Origin: Syncephalis fuscata
Lineage: Eukaryota; Zoopagomycota; Zoopagomycetes; Zoopagales; Piptocephalidaceae
Direction of reading: 5' to 3'
DNA: 64,000 nucleotides
NCBI GenBank assembly: GCA_025786725.1
Contig: JAHLTZ010000019.1
Coordinates: 124,001-188,000, forward strand
A program made the position numbers and the translations under genes. A model generated the notes under the pieces. That model was not told the DNA's origin. It searched no databases and was given only the letters and a program-made list of their open reading frames with translations. Position 1 is the stretch's first letter, and each line of letters starts with the position of its first letter. Shown in pieces: positions 1-12,967 of this stretch.

Positions 1-1439
1 ATGAAGGTCAACGTAGCTATATTGTAAGCTATATGCAATTTAATGGATCACAACATAAAGATCTCTATAAAGAAATCGAAGTGGCCAGTGTAGATGCCTT
101 CCAAGGTCGTGAAAAGGACTATATCATTCTTAGTTGTGTTCGTAGTAATGAACACCAAGGCATTGGTTTTCTTACTGATCCACGTCGATTAAATGTGGCT
201 CTTACCCGGGCCAGATTTGGTTTGGCCATTTAGGTAATCCCAAAGTATTAAGCAAGGTAAATAGAAATAGAATAACAAACAACCACTCTCTAATAATAAT
301 AATAACCACTACAATAATGATAGCATCCATTATGGCATCATTTATTGACCCATTTCAAGGATAAAGATTGCTTAGTTGAAGGACCACTTAGTCATCTTAA
401 ACCAAGTATGATTCAATTTAGTCGTCCTCGTAAAGCATGGACAATGCAAGATAAATTCCAACATGGTATTGTTCATCAAGTAGATGCCCGTGAAGCACTA
501 GGACGTGCACCCATGATGGCCAATGAATGTAAGTCTTTATAAATATAACTAATATAACTAATATAATAACATATATATACATATATATTGTATAGATCGA
601 CGTGATTTACCAACTAGATCAGGCACTTCTCGTGACTATGCCCGTACACACGATGCTGTGGGATATATATCTTCAGATGCATCAGGTAATCCATTACCAC
701 CACAAGCTCAATTCTCTATTCCATTACTGCCTACACCATCGGGTCCATTCTCACAAGATTGACACAACGTCGTCCATTCCCTAATAATAATAATAATAAT
801 TTGGATACAGCATCTAATTCTATTAATGGTAACAACAATAATGGTTATACGAGTGATACACGATCATTTGCCGATAGTTATGCCGCTTCTCTTTATTCAC
901 AAGATTTAAGTAATTATCCATCGACATCTACCATAAACACTTATCAACAACAACAAACATCGATGGCTTATCATCCTAATTCAATGGGATTATCTCAATC
1001 AGATAGATTACGTATGTCATCACATCAACCACCTTCATCATCATCACATCAACTACCACCACCACCATCCATCATCATCATCATTACCACCACCCTCATT
1101 ACAATCATCATCTAATATGATATCAATGCACTCTATAGGATTAAATAATAGTCATATCAATCAACATTTAGGATCAACTAGTGGTAATATACCACCATTA
1201 ACTACATCACAACAACAACAACACATCTTAATAATGGATTAACCGCTAGATCAGCTGCGGTATTTCTTAATGATTACAAATCACAAGCCGGTGATGATCT
1301 AAGTAGTTTAGCAGCTGAATCACTTGATTATAGATCACAAGCAGGATCTATTGATACACGATCACAATTGGGTAGTTCATTTGATACACGATCACAAACC
1401 GGATCTGATGTGTACAGTCAAGGATGTACTCGTTTCTAG
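1..1439 (+). CDS. UPF1: UPF1/RENT1 RNA helicase, C-terminal part (5' end outside window)
   Basis: Superfamily 1 RNA helicase of nonsense-mediated mRNA decay. The frame opens at base 3 with the EGQRSYIV stretch, followed by the helicase core: [20 protein letters not shown] (motif V region) and [11 protein letters not shown] (motif VI). After an intron (about 271-323) come [15 protein letters not shown] and LKPSMIQF, also typical of UPF1. A second intron (about 529-595) leads to a long Asn/Gln/Ser/Pro-rich tail with repeated DTRSQ-like units, ending in TAG at 1437-1439. SQ dipeptides occur there, as in the phosphorylated tail of animal UPF1. The frame is broken near 230 (one T short between GLAI and LGNPKVLSK), near 761, near 1070 and in a CAA run near 1220. 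The protein similarity continues across each break, so I read them as assembly indels rather than a pseudogene. Confidence 0.93.
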
Positions 1440-1927
1440 TCTATATTAATTATTACGGTTGTTATTATTGCTGTTATATTACTGTTACTGTTACTATTTA
1501 TTATTATCGATGGTCATGACCATAATAATGATGACGACTATTAGTCATTACTATCATTATTAACTAGTCAATTGAATTGCTGTCCATAAGCAAACCAACG
1601 AATGATAAATGAAAGAACGAACGATAAGTAAATCAGCAAGTAAGAGGATGTTTAAAGACGTGATACGCGTGTCTATTCCCAAGTTGTTTTCTCTAAACTC
1701 TTATGGTCTGTAGAATGTATTAATATACACGCCAATGAAACAACAATAATAATGGAGATGATGATGATGATGATGATGATGATGACAAGTTATATAAATA
1801 CAAATGTGACACAAAAAACAATGACACTAGAAAACAATTAAATGAATGAATATTATTGAATCATATCAATAAACACTAGTCCTCATCATTACTACTAATT
1901 AATTAATATATTAATCAAAAGTGTTTA
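1440..1927. other. Intergenic, 3' ends of UPF1 and NUP133
   Basis: Convergent intergenic stretch. It holds AT-rich 3'-UTR-like sequence and a (GAT)n run near 1756-1785. No coding potential is seen. Confidence 0.6.
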
Positions 1928-3411
1928 TTAATCATCGGTTACCATTCCTTCAGTATCCTCTTCAAATGATGCCATACTATTATCTTCTACTAATGGATCC
2001 ATATGAGTAGACATTTCATCTGAATCGGATGTATTCAACTGACCTGATACTATTGAAGTTGAACGAACAAGTATCATTGCTTCATTATGTTCATCGTCTT
2101 CCTCCTCTTCCTCTTCCTCTCCTCTTCTTCATCGGCATCATCTTCATCATTATCCATCATTATACTATCTTCTTGTTCATCATGATCATCATCATCATCA
2201 TCAGATAATACAATAGGGGTTATTTGTGATGGTAAAGATGTATAAAATCATCTAATGTTTGTGTTAACACTGGTGAAGATGCTTCTTCTATTTCTTGATC
2301 AAATAGATCTGTATTATGTAATGATAGATTTGTATTATCATTGATATAGATAGCTGTTGTATTCTCTTCTTCTTCTTCTTCCTCTTCTCTCTTCCTCTTC
2401 TTCCTCTTCCTCCTCTTCTTCTTTTCCTTCTTCTCTTTGATCAATAGGTAGTATAATGCCAGTTAAACGAATAATCTCATTATAGAATCGTGTAAATGCT
2501 TCATCTCCTATCAGTTGTTCCAACTGTAGATTCTCTGATCTATAATCGGCAATAAGTGCATCAATTTGGTCATTATCGCACCGGTAAATCTTAATTCCAT
2601 ATCAATTTTAGAGGTGGACCAGTACATTTCATGTGGTAATAACAAATAAGATGTAGTATGATCTATTATATATATATATATACAACAGTTAATATAATAA
2701 TAACATGTATAAAATGAATCTATATTACCAAAAGCCCCTGAACCTTGTGCAAATCTTAATACATGATACAATGCTGTTTTAGACAGTTGGACCATTAATT
2801 CTTCATCAGACCATCGAACCATTTCTCGTTTCATTTTTGTCCAACTATTATTTATAATTAGTAAATAATACATAATAATTAAAAGTGACTTACTTGTCTT
2901 TTAATAGGATACGACGCCATAACGTACGTAGTGCAGCATTTAATCGAGTCTCTGTCAATTGGTGTGCATTCTAATTAATTGTATTCATATAGTCATGGCT
3001 TATGGTCATCTAATCTAACTTACACAGGTAAAATGGTCAAGGCTCGTCCCATATCTTCAAGTTCATATTCACTTGATGCTTGTTTCAATGATATATATTC
3101 GACAAAGTCATCAATATCCAATGGTTCTCCTAGTAATAGATGACTAATCCATTTCTCCATCCACTATATTATCAATGTAATTAATATATACTTAATATGT
3201 GGTTATTATTAGGTTATTATATAACTTACGGTTGCAAAACGAGATGTACAGAATTTAGAATCTGCTTGTTTCTCTCGAATAAGAGTTGCTTTATTGGATA
3301 GTGCCATTTGACGGGTTGATGTTACTTGACTTGTATTCTCCACAACAGTTCAAGACATAACGATTGTAATCTCTCTTGCATTTCAACTCGATCCAATTGT
3401 TCATCAAATTC

Positions 3412-3444
<33 letters not shown>

Positions 3445-6400
3445 CGGTTATCTATTAATAATTAACTACTTACTGGCAATCTCTACTTGTACTTGGGGCT
3501 CATCAAGTTGGAATGTTGTTAATGATGCCATATAGGATAATTTACCAATACTAAGCATAATCTATTGCTATTTTGTTAGAACATTAAATGATATTACTAT
3601 TTTATTAACTACCTTTTGCCAATTAACACTTGTAGCATGTCCTGTTGATTGAATTAGTTTTTTTGATGCTTCATTAAATAGTCGTAGTCGTAAATCATGG
3701 ATCCAGGCCAAATCATCATATTGATATTGATCCAAGAATCGTTTTAACATGGCATTATATTGATCTGGCATTTCCAGTAACAATCGACGGTTATCTAAAT
3801 ATATAAATATAAATATGAATATAAATATAAATATATATATATGAATATAATGAGTTATAGTATTAACTGCTATTAATTTATATGTTAATACGTTAATACT
3901 TACGTGTTTCAATGTAATAAGTAAATAGGGCAAATCCAAAATCATCTCCATAAATGGATAAGTAATGTGGTATACGTCCTTTAATAACATCATCTCTTTC
4001 TTGGTAGGTAAATAGTAGTTTGATCAATAATTTGAAATTACGATACTGTTCAGCAATATGAATTGCTTGATCCAATTGTCCAAATGTTACTATAGATTTA
4101 AATAGTTGGTTATTATTAGTAATAATATCAATATAAATAATATGCATGATTACCTAAAGGTTTAATAATACGTAATTGTAGTTCCTTGTATCGTAATTCT
4201 AGCTTCTCTTTATCTTGATCATCAGTTGATCTATATATTCATTTAATTCATTATACTAATAATGTATACATATTAATATCTACTCTACCTTGATGATAAC
4301 CATGTTAATCGATCAGTAAATGTACGGAATAGCATATTTGACAATAGACATAATTGATAAAGTAGAGTTGAAGCCATCGAGACCGGTGTATCCAATGCTG
4401 TATTGATACCTATTGGTATTAATGCATCCTTTTTATCAGTATCCATCATTTCTTCAATATTAAGTGTCTGATTAAGTACAGCATCTTGTCCCATGCCATT
4501 TAAACATTCAATAATTGTTTCACATTGGGTTTGAATTAGACTAATACGATCTTCAGTTTCTAATAATAATAGATTTATTAGTATTTATTAGTATATGTAT
4601 ATGTATATGTATATAATAATACTCACCTGTCCATGAAGGTAGTGGTGGTAGTGTATCATTTAAACCATAGATAGAACCCATTTCTTTACGATAAGTGTAA
4701 CTAGCTTGTATTACCAACTAGATAACAATTGATTAATATTAATTAATATTGATTAATAGACTTATTACCTGAATCATACGATCAACTTGAATGACACAGT
4801 GGTAATAATCAGTTGAATGAGGTGATAGCTTTTCATTTTGTTTCATTAATTGTTGTTGTCGTTGTACATGATACAAAAGTCTATCAAGATGTACCAACTA
4901 TACAAGTAATTAACATTGTTATTATTACTATCATCATTTATTAATAATTAACTACTTACATGATGTTGGAAGAAGGTCTAACTGGATCCATTCTATTCTT
5001 AATGGCCTTGGTCATAATATTTAATTCTTTTCCTAACGATATAATTGCTTCTAGTAAAATTGAATTTGATTTCTTTGATGTAGACCGACTATTATATAAA
5101 TGTAAATAAATAAATAATACGTATAAATGGTTTGTGGTTATTAATTACCTTAGTTGTTGGTTATAATAATGCCATAAGTCAATGGCTGATGATAATTTTT
5201 CGGCTGACCAACATAATTTATATCGAGTAAGTAGTTCCAACTATTATCCTATTAATAAATACGCTCAATATATTTATTTATATCTATTTACCTTATTTTG
5301 TAGACCACTACTGTTCATAAAGTGCATAATACTAGTGGTGCATTCAAGTCGTTCGGCCAATTGTTGTCGCATATCCAAAGATGTATTTACATATTTTGAA
5401 GCTATATATTAACATATATTAACATATATTAATACATATATTAATATATATATTAACATATATATATCATCATACTTACCAGAAGTCAAAATCTCTTCAT
5501 TTACATCAAGTACAGCCATATCCAAATTGCCTTTAACTTTATCAGATAAAATAAATGATAATGGATTCTTATTCATTATTATAACAAAATTAACATGGTT
5601 AATATATAGATATATAGGTAGAGATATAAATGTAATTATTCAATAATATAGCTTACTTGATTAAAAGCACCAAAAAAGATCGCTTGTTCAATACGTGACT
5701 TTAAATGAAGTGTTTCTAATACTTGTTCATTTGGCATAAATAAACTTGTATTCAATCTAAATATAAATAGGTTATTATAGAGTATATATAGTATATATAG
5801 ATAATAATAATAATAATAATAACTTACCGACTTGCTCCTAAATGAGCTTCCTTTTGTATCCTAGCAGTATCCACTTGTACTAATAATAGACCAGTCGATG
5901 CACACACCATAACCATTTGACTCGATACACCATTTCGATTTACATTATTATCTCGTTCACTTTTACGCCATTCTCGTTGACATCCAGCACCTAATATACG
6001 GTCTTGATGTGTATGTTTTAGTGAAATTGCCTCTTGGAAACTAGATCCTATATAATAATCATTAATACCATTGTCAATAACTCTAATACTAATTAAACAA
6101 ACCAGGTAATAAAGAAGCAATGACGAGTGCATCTGGAAAGACGATATACACAGCTGTTCTATTACCTGATGGTAATAATAGTTGTGGACGTGTATTAGGT
6201 CGTGGATCATCATACTATCAATATAAATACAAATATACTATTAATATAGTCACAGTTATTAATCTAATATAATTACCGCAGTATAGTTGAGATCAATTCG
6301 ATCAATTAAAAACAATTCTTCACTACCTGATCCACTTTGTGTATCAAATATAGCAATACAGAATGATCGAGTAGGTGCCACCGTATTTATATTTCTATTA

Positions 6401-8238
6401 GATTGTTGTTGTTGATGTACCGATTGACGATACGATACAAGTACCGCTACTGATCCATCTATAGCATATTGAGCATCTAGTAGACGTACATGTAGATCAT
6501 CAGGATGATTCATTCCTGAATCTTGATCCGAGAATATATGATCGCGTACTCGTTCATAGATATCTTGTTCATGTACAAACTAATTACGTAATTAATCAAT
6601 AAAATCAATGTATTACCAACCACTACTAGTTACTAGTAATTTACCTTTTCCGGTCTTTGTTGATACAATTGCCACTTCTGCAAAGATGTAGCCGATAAGA
6701 ATATCATATAACTAATAGATTATTAATATAAACACCGTGCTATATCGACTATTATAATTACATACCGTACACCATGTTTATCATCTCGAGCACCTGGTGT
6801 AATAACTGACACTGGACTCAACGCCAATTCATGCGTCATTTCAAAGCTTCCCGTAACCATATCTTTAATACGACGACTCATTCGAGCCAACATATTCATA
6901 GATCGAGATAATGGTGCAAATGAGAGTGCCACCTTACCCGATGCATTCCATAATGATAGTTAAATAGATCACCTTGAGCTGTAGATACAACAAATCCACT
7001 TGGCTATAAAACGATGTTACTAATACTATAATTGCTATACTACTACTACTACTACTAACTTACTCTACAGGATTGCATATCTACTACCCAGTCACTATTA
7101 CTTAAGTGCATTCGAAGTTGTTGATTTCTATCTACACCTGCAATACCATAACTGACACGTTCCCAATATCTTACATGTCCATAAGCAGAACAGCACAATA
7201 GACCAGGTTCTCTATGCGTTCCATTGGGCACAAAGCATACAACAGGCAATCGTGTAGACATGACCATCTTCTTTGTATTAATATCCGGTAATGCTTCATC
7301 TAATCCTTCTTCATCTTTATCTTCGTCTTCTTCGATATCTTCTTCGTAGTCTAATGTTTCAATTGCCGTATCATTATATAAACCACGAGTACTGTTGCTA
7401 GTCTCTGATTGACCCGTAGGTAATGTAAATCCAATACATGTAGGTGTACCACTTCCTGTCTATAATATATATATATATATATATATATAACTAAATACAA
7501 ATTACTATTCATTACTATAACAACATACCTGTCTAAATGACCAAACATAACATTGTCTTAAGGCTACTAGGGCTGCATATTCACTTTGACTATCGATAAT
7601 TACACGGAAACTATCACTGTTCAAATCTAGATATACGTCAATATAACATGAATTAATAAATACTAACTAGTAAACTCACCGGAAACACTTAGAAATTCTT
7701 TCACTTTTAATGGAAGTGGTCCCAATACAGAAATTGAACATTGATCACTTTTTAACAAATATTGTTGTAACTTTTCTTCAACTGATAATGAAATATCTTC
7801 AATGTCATCACCATCTTGTAAATGTTGATATGCTTTCATATCAGCACTGGACATGGACATTGGCATATCAATATGACTAGGTGATAGTGGTCGTGAAAGA
7901 CTTGACGTTATAGTAGTAGTACTGAACGCGGTATTTGACGGATAATGACGTGTTTGCACAGAGGATGCCAGTGACGGTGTAGTCATTTCCGGTGACGATG
8001 ACCTTGCTTGTTCTTCAAGTGACGGCATTGATGAATCTAGCGTTGTTTGATCGGTCATCGTACTGGCGGTGGTTAAATCAACTAGAACGCGTTTGGTTCG
8101 GTGACGCGTTGGTGATCTTAACGAAGCAGCCGCGTCATCGTCACCGTCTGAAGAACCAGGAAGACTACCAGTACGCGCTACTGATCGTGAACGAGTCACT
8201 CGACGCGTAGTCGACTTTGGTGCCGTGGTCGTAAACAT
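1928..8238 (-). CDS. NUP133: Nuclear pore protein NUP133
   Basis: Scaffold nucleoporin of the Y-complex (Nup107-160/Nup84). A disordered Ser/Thr/Arg N-terminus begins at ATG 8238. The beta-propeller follows: LPLKVKEFLSVSG, CYVWSFRQTG, REPGLLCCSAYGHVRYWERV and PSGFVVSTAQGDLF. The alpha-helical stack comes next: QLDQAIHIAEQYRNFKLLIK, FGFALFTYYIETR and YDDLAWIHDLRLRLFNEASK, which align by eye with Nup133 rather than Nup155. An acidic Asp/Glu-rich tail ends with TAA at 1928-1930. The gene is cut by many short GT...AG introns, about 20 by eye. Frame breaks are visible in the Glu-rich run near 2380-2420, near 2240 and near 2120, probably indels in low-complexity DNA. The tail is unusually acidic for the family, and its exact sequence is uncertain because of these breaks. 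Confidence 0.8.
3411..3441. repeat. (ATT)n microsatellite in a NUP133 intron
   Basis: About ten ATT units lie inside an intron of the minus-strand gene. They create a spurious poly-Ile reading frame on the plus strand. Confidence 0.8.
7460..7490. repeat. (AT)n microsatellite in a NUP133 intron
   Basis: About 14 AT units within an intron. Similar AT runs occur at 8745-8770 and 8879-8893 in NTA1 introns, typical of this genome's introns. Confidence 0.8.
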
Positions 8239-8491
8239 GGCTCGTAGTCAAATATAAATATATATAGATATAGATATAGATAGATATAGTTAACTGACGA
8301 GTGAAAGAAAGAAAAAGACAATAAAATAATAACCATAACAATAACAAAATGTAATTAATCCACATTTACTAATGTTTTTATTATTATTTAATCATTATTC
8401 AATCATTATTATTTCCATCTTTATACAACTAACTTAAAACACTATTTCTACTCCTACTCCTACTACTTCTACTTTTACTACTACTATTATC

Positions 8492-9723
8492 ATGCGTATA
8501 GGTAAATAAAACTATTAATATACTGCTATTAAATACTTATTTATTTAATAGTCTCTTGTCAATTCAATCCTTTATTTAAAGAAGATGAGCGTAATAGGAA
8601 TTATGCTACACAGTTACTATCAAAGTAAATAATCTTTATTAAATACAATATATATATATTGATAAACTAAAATAGTTTAAAGCCTGGCGATGTTGATATA
8701 TTGTTATTACCAGAAATGGCATTCACTGGTAATTTAAACATATAAACAATATATATATATATATATATACCTGACAAGTCAATAGGTTATATGTTTAAAG
8801 ACCGAGAAGAGATAGAACCATGGACAGAAGATGCCATGACTGGTCCTACAGTTATTTGGGCTCAATCACAAGGTAACTATATATATATATATATTAATAA
8901 TTACAAATAATAGTAATATGACAATATAGCTCGTCGATTACAGTGTTTTGTTCTGGTTGGTTATCCAGAACGGGTTAGTGTTCCTTCAGGTCCGCCTATA
9001 TTTTATAATAGTGCGTGTATTGTGGATCGTAGTGGTCAACTTATTTCAACTTATCGTAAAGCCTACTTATACACTACTGATCTGTCCTGGTCCAGTTGGA
9101 GTGATACTGGCTTCTCTACCGTCTATTTAGATGGTATTGGCGAGGTAATAATAAAGAATAGATGATTACTATTAAAAATCAAGTATTAATATATAGTTAT
9201 TATTATTATTATAGGTGGGCATTGGTATTTGTATGGATGTTAATTATGATCTACGATTGAATAACTATATGGACTGTCCATTTGCTCAATATTTTAAAAA
9301 AAAACAAGTTAAACTTGTACTTGCCCTAATGAACTGGCTTGCCTCTGATAGTGTCATAGATGACACTAGTACAGATAATAGGACAGATAGTGATACGGCA
9401 CCTGATAGAGATACTCCAGACATTACTAATATCAACTATTGGTGTAGTCGACTCTATCCATTGATTAAATCGACAAAAGATACACTTAATAATACTGCCC
9501 GTTCAATCTATTTCATTAGTTCTAATCGTACGGGTACTGAACGAGGTAATGATATAGCAATACTTGATCTATATTATTAATTAACTTATTATTATAATTG
9601 ATAGATACAACATTTTGTGGTACTAGTACGGGTTTATTGTTTAAAGATGGTCAAGCCCATTTACTAGGCTGTTTAAATCAAAGTGAAGAAGGATTATTAA
9701 ATGTAGATGTAGAATTACAATGA
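8492..9723 (+). CDS. NTA1: Protein N-terminal amidase, nitrilase superfamily
   Basis: Deamidates N-terminal Asn/Gln to Asp/Glu, feeding the Arg/N-degron pathway. Seven exons join in phase: 8492-8501, 8552-8624, 8676-8728, 8786-8872, 8930-9144, 9215-9545 and 9605-9723. The very short first exon gives MRI and joins VSCQFNPLF. The nitrilase triad is visible: Glu in LLLPEMAFTGY, Lys in STYRKAYLYTTD and Cys in GIGICMDVNYDLR. RSIYFISSNRTGTER and TTFCGTSTGLLF match the yeast-type C-terminal half. A roughly 35-residue Asp/Thr-rich insert (about 9349-9426) sits after LVLALMNWLAS. This is the yeast-type amidase, not animal NTAN1. The stop lies 9 bp from the convergent CDT2 stop. Confidence 0.88.
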
Positions 9724-9732
9724 TATAAATGA

Positions 9733-11946
9733 CTAGGTTCGAACAGCTGTTCCATACTGTTCTCGTAGTGTCTCTGAGGATCGACATTCACGGGCTTGTT
9801 CTTGATCGACATACCATACGCGTATTGTGCCGTCATCTGAACAGCTGACCAGCTATAGTAATATATACGCGAATTAGTAAATAAATTGGTTATAAGTACA
9901 AATAGATGGTTATTTCACTTACTTCATGTGGGTTCCGATGAGACCAATTGACTCGGCTCACTTCTCCGGTATGCCCTCGCAGTTTAATTGGTTCTTGGCG
10001 CTTGCTTGGCGTGTCCATTTCCCAGATATATGCATATTCATTGGTAGAACCGCTTATTAGAAATCGATTATCAGGAGATACTGCTGTACCAACATAAAAG
10101 TTGGAGCAGCGATAGTCGTCGGAAGTATATGTGGCACGAGATCGTCCAAGAGTACGTGCATCATATTCATAGATGCTAACAAAAATGTTAATACATTAAT
10201 TGATATATATATAATATAATATATATATAATATAATAATAGCTTACGTGTTATCAGTGCAGGTAGCAAATAAACGTGTTCCACTATTATCCAACACTAGA
10301 GATGAAATGCCTATAGTTCACCAATGGTTAATGTTAGCCGTAATGTTAAATAAAATAATGGCTTACCATGAGGACGTTTGGCGACACCTGAATACTCAGA
10401 TTTGGATACTGGTGTTGGAATATCTCGATTGGAATAAGAGCCATGATGTCGGACATCCCAGTATTTAATAAGACCATCACTGGCACCGGCTGAGGCCAGT
10501 AAATGATCATGGTGTTTTAGAAATACAACTGAACTAACACTTTTGTGTAAATCCTACATTTACTATTAATATAAATATATTTAATTGAAACAATTAACAT
10601 ACCGTAAGAGTACGACGACGTTTACGACCACCAGCTACCTCGGATACACGTGCGTTCGCATTAGCAATTCTATTGGCCGGTCGGTGATGACAAACTATTA
10701 CATGTTAATAAATTGTTATATTATATGGCAAATAGCCTATATGCATATATATATATACTTACATTCATCGTCAGAAGCCACTGCCATACATCGCATATCC
10801 CATAGTAATACATTTCCATCTCGACCAGATGTAGCAAATATACCTATACATAAACAATTATTTGCTTATTCACTCTATTATCTAGTATAACATACTTGGT
10901 TCGGTAGGATGAAATACCACGCTTTTAACAGTGCCTTTGTGTCCATCAAATATGCCTAATAGTCGATTTGTTTCTACATCCCATAGCTTAACCAATTGGT
11001 CGCCAGCTCCAGTGGCCTATGCATATATGCATATATTATAGTAAGCAATTGTGTATATACAAATAGTAATAATTAGCAAAGATATAAGTGCTTACAATGC
11101 ATGTATCATCCCAGCTCCATTGAAAATTAAAAATGGAGTTTTTATGAGCATCCCATTGCTTGACTCGACTCTCTAATAGACAATGTTAGTTTATGTTTAG
11201 TATGTAAAAACATACATACCTGATTCGCGAAGTGTATAACGAGTATCTAATAAAGTGATATGTCCACTCTCATCGGATACAGCCAATAGTTTGCCATTGC
11301 GGGCATCTGGTAAAATATAATTAGAACAATAAACAAAATAGTATCATATCCATACTTACTATGTGAATAAGCCGCGTATAACGGCAGCATATTGTTGCTT
11401 TGTTCATCAAGAAATACAGCAGCATGATCTACGCTGCTGACAAAGTCATTAGCGTAGGCATTGGCTATTCGGGCTAAAATATTATATTGTTTTTGATTAA
11501 ATTAAATACTATAAACTCAATCCAGCCACTAGACACCAGAACTTACTAAAACGATGTGCTAAATCTGCATACGGCAAACTGAACATTTCTCGACGCATTA
11601 ACGACCGAGACAGCTTATATGGATAGGCAGTCTTGGCCAACCAACGACAGTAGTTGTTTACAGGTTGCTTCTGTTTAGTAGTTAAGTTTATGTTTTCTTC
11701 ATGTAGTATAGCTGTATCACCCTTTTCTGGGTCATTTTCCTTGTTGTCTACTGATTTGCAAGTAAGCGGTTTTACTTCCTTGGCAATACTGATTTGATGA
11801 TTTGGCAATGAACCAGTATTGTCGGGATCACCAATAGCACACAAGACACCGCGAGTACTCCCGCGATAGTTGCAACGCGTAGGTGTTGCCAAACTATTGG
11901 CTATGTTGCGAGATCGCAATATGCGATCGCGTATTGGTGTATCCAT
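9733..11946 (-). CDS. CDT2: CDT2/DTL, WD40 substrate receptor of CRL4 ubiquitin ligase
   Basis: CRL4-Cdt2 destroys PCNA-bound Cdt1 and other S-phase substrates. Start ATG 11946 opens a basic N-terminus with PTRCNYRGSTRGVLCAIGD, then a seven-bladed WD40 propeller across about ten exons. Diagnostic strings are LLAVSDESGHITLLDTR, AHKNSIFNFQWSWDDTCIAT, PIFATSGRDGNVLLWDMRC, DGLIKYWDVRHHG, GISSLVLDNSGTRLFATCTD and AVSPDNRFLISGSTNEYAYI. The two WDxR motifs (WDMR, WDVR) are the DDB1-binding signature of DCAF proteins. KLRGHTGEVSRVNWSH and SDDGTVRVWYVD (spelled SDDGTIRVWYVD here) form the last blade, and TAG at 9733-9735 follows soon after. So the long C-terminal PIP-box tail of animal DTL is absent. 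No frame breaks were noticed. Confidence 0.87.
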
Positions 11947-12967
11947 AGCTATTATAGCATAAACACCGGAGTTGAAGCAATTGAAAAGATATAGTTGAGT
12001 ATATCAATAGTAGTGGTAGTGGTAGTAGTGGTAGTAGTAGCAACGAATAACAGACACAGTCTTTCAAATACTGTTTTACTGTTATAAACAAGGTTAGATA
12101 ACAACAAATTGCAATAACAGCACAATAATAAGAGAAAAAATAAAGAAAAGTGCCAGTCGTTAATATCAAAATCAAAACACAATAGAAACTTTTTGACTGA
12201 ATGTGACGCGTACATGACGCGTATTATTGATTTGCAGGAGTTTCATTTTATTTACAATAAACATTTAGTAAATTGGCTGATGTGAATTGTAGACTGTAAT
12301 TTTAAATTGAAGTAATTATTAATATTAAATGCGGTATGTAATCATTTGACAATAAATACATTTAGCAAGCACAAAATAGTCAATCTTGCGTTGCTAATTA
12401 CTAATAACCTGTATGGACTGTGGATTGCTTATACAGACCATCGATTCCTTAATGCTTTTATTACATCATATACAGTATGCTCGTTGAGTATTATGACAGT
12501 ATTTGAAATGTATTACACGTATCTATTATATTACAATAAACTAGATTGCTTTTAAACAATTATTATTAGACTGTAGTTTTAGATTATAAATATCAAAGCC
12601 TGTTGTTGTAATTGCACACCTTCGTTATCTCGGCAATTCAGAACTAAAAGCAAAGCCGATTGGCAATAAACTGCCGTTTTTATTGGTGACAGTAAGGCTT
12701 GGTACTGCACGACGACACCCAAAGTACCAATGAAATAGCGAATATTTATCTAGATGTTGGTTACACTCAAAATTATGGGGAGCTAAATAATACACATGCC
12801 AGCTATGATTTGAGGGTACTACTTAGTACTAGTGTGATTAAACCAATTAATTCTATAATTAGTTCCATACGTGCATGCTTGAACATATGGCGGGAATATA
12901 AACGCCGTCGAGATACACGCAAAAGTGCAAAGGTAATTTATTGCTCCACCATAACTATCTCTTCACC
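11947..12967. other. Divergent intergenic region, CDT2 / GDSL hydrolase
   Basis: AT-rich promoter region shared by two divergent genes. (TAG/TGG)n-like repeats lie at 12000-12045 near the CDT2 start. Two open frames (12346-12555 and 12699-12986) look incidental: the second lacks an ATG and neither resembles a family. Confidence 0.55.
12897..12902 (+). promoter_or_regulatory. Putative TATA box of the GDSL hydrolase gene
   Basis: TATAAA, 66 nt upstream of ATG 12968, in a GC-richer patch (gggaatataaacgccg). Confidence 0.45.

Noticed and set aside
3326-3535. Plus-strand frame with poly-Ile
   Set aside because: Translation of an (ATT)n microsatellite in a NUP133 intron.
9736-9760. GGTTCGAAC-like string resembling a tRNA T-loop
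   Set aside because: It lies inside the CDT2 coding end, and no acceptor, D or anticodon arms surround it.
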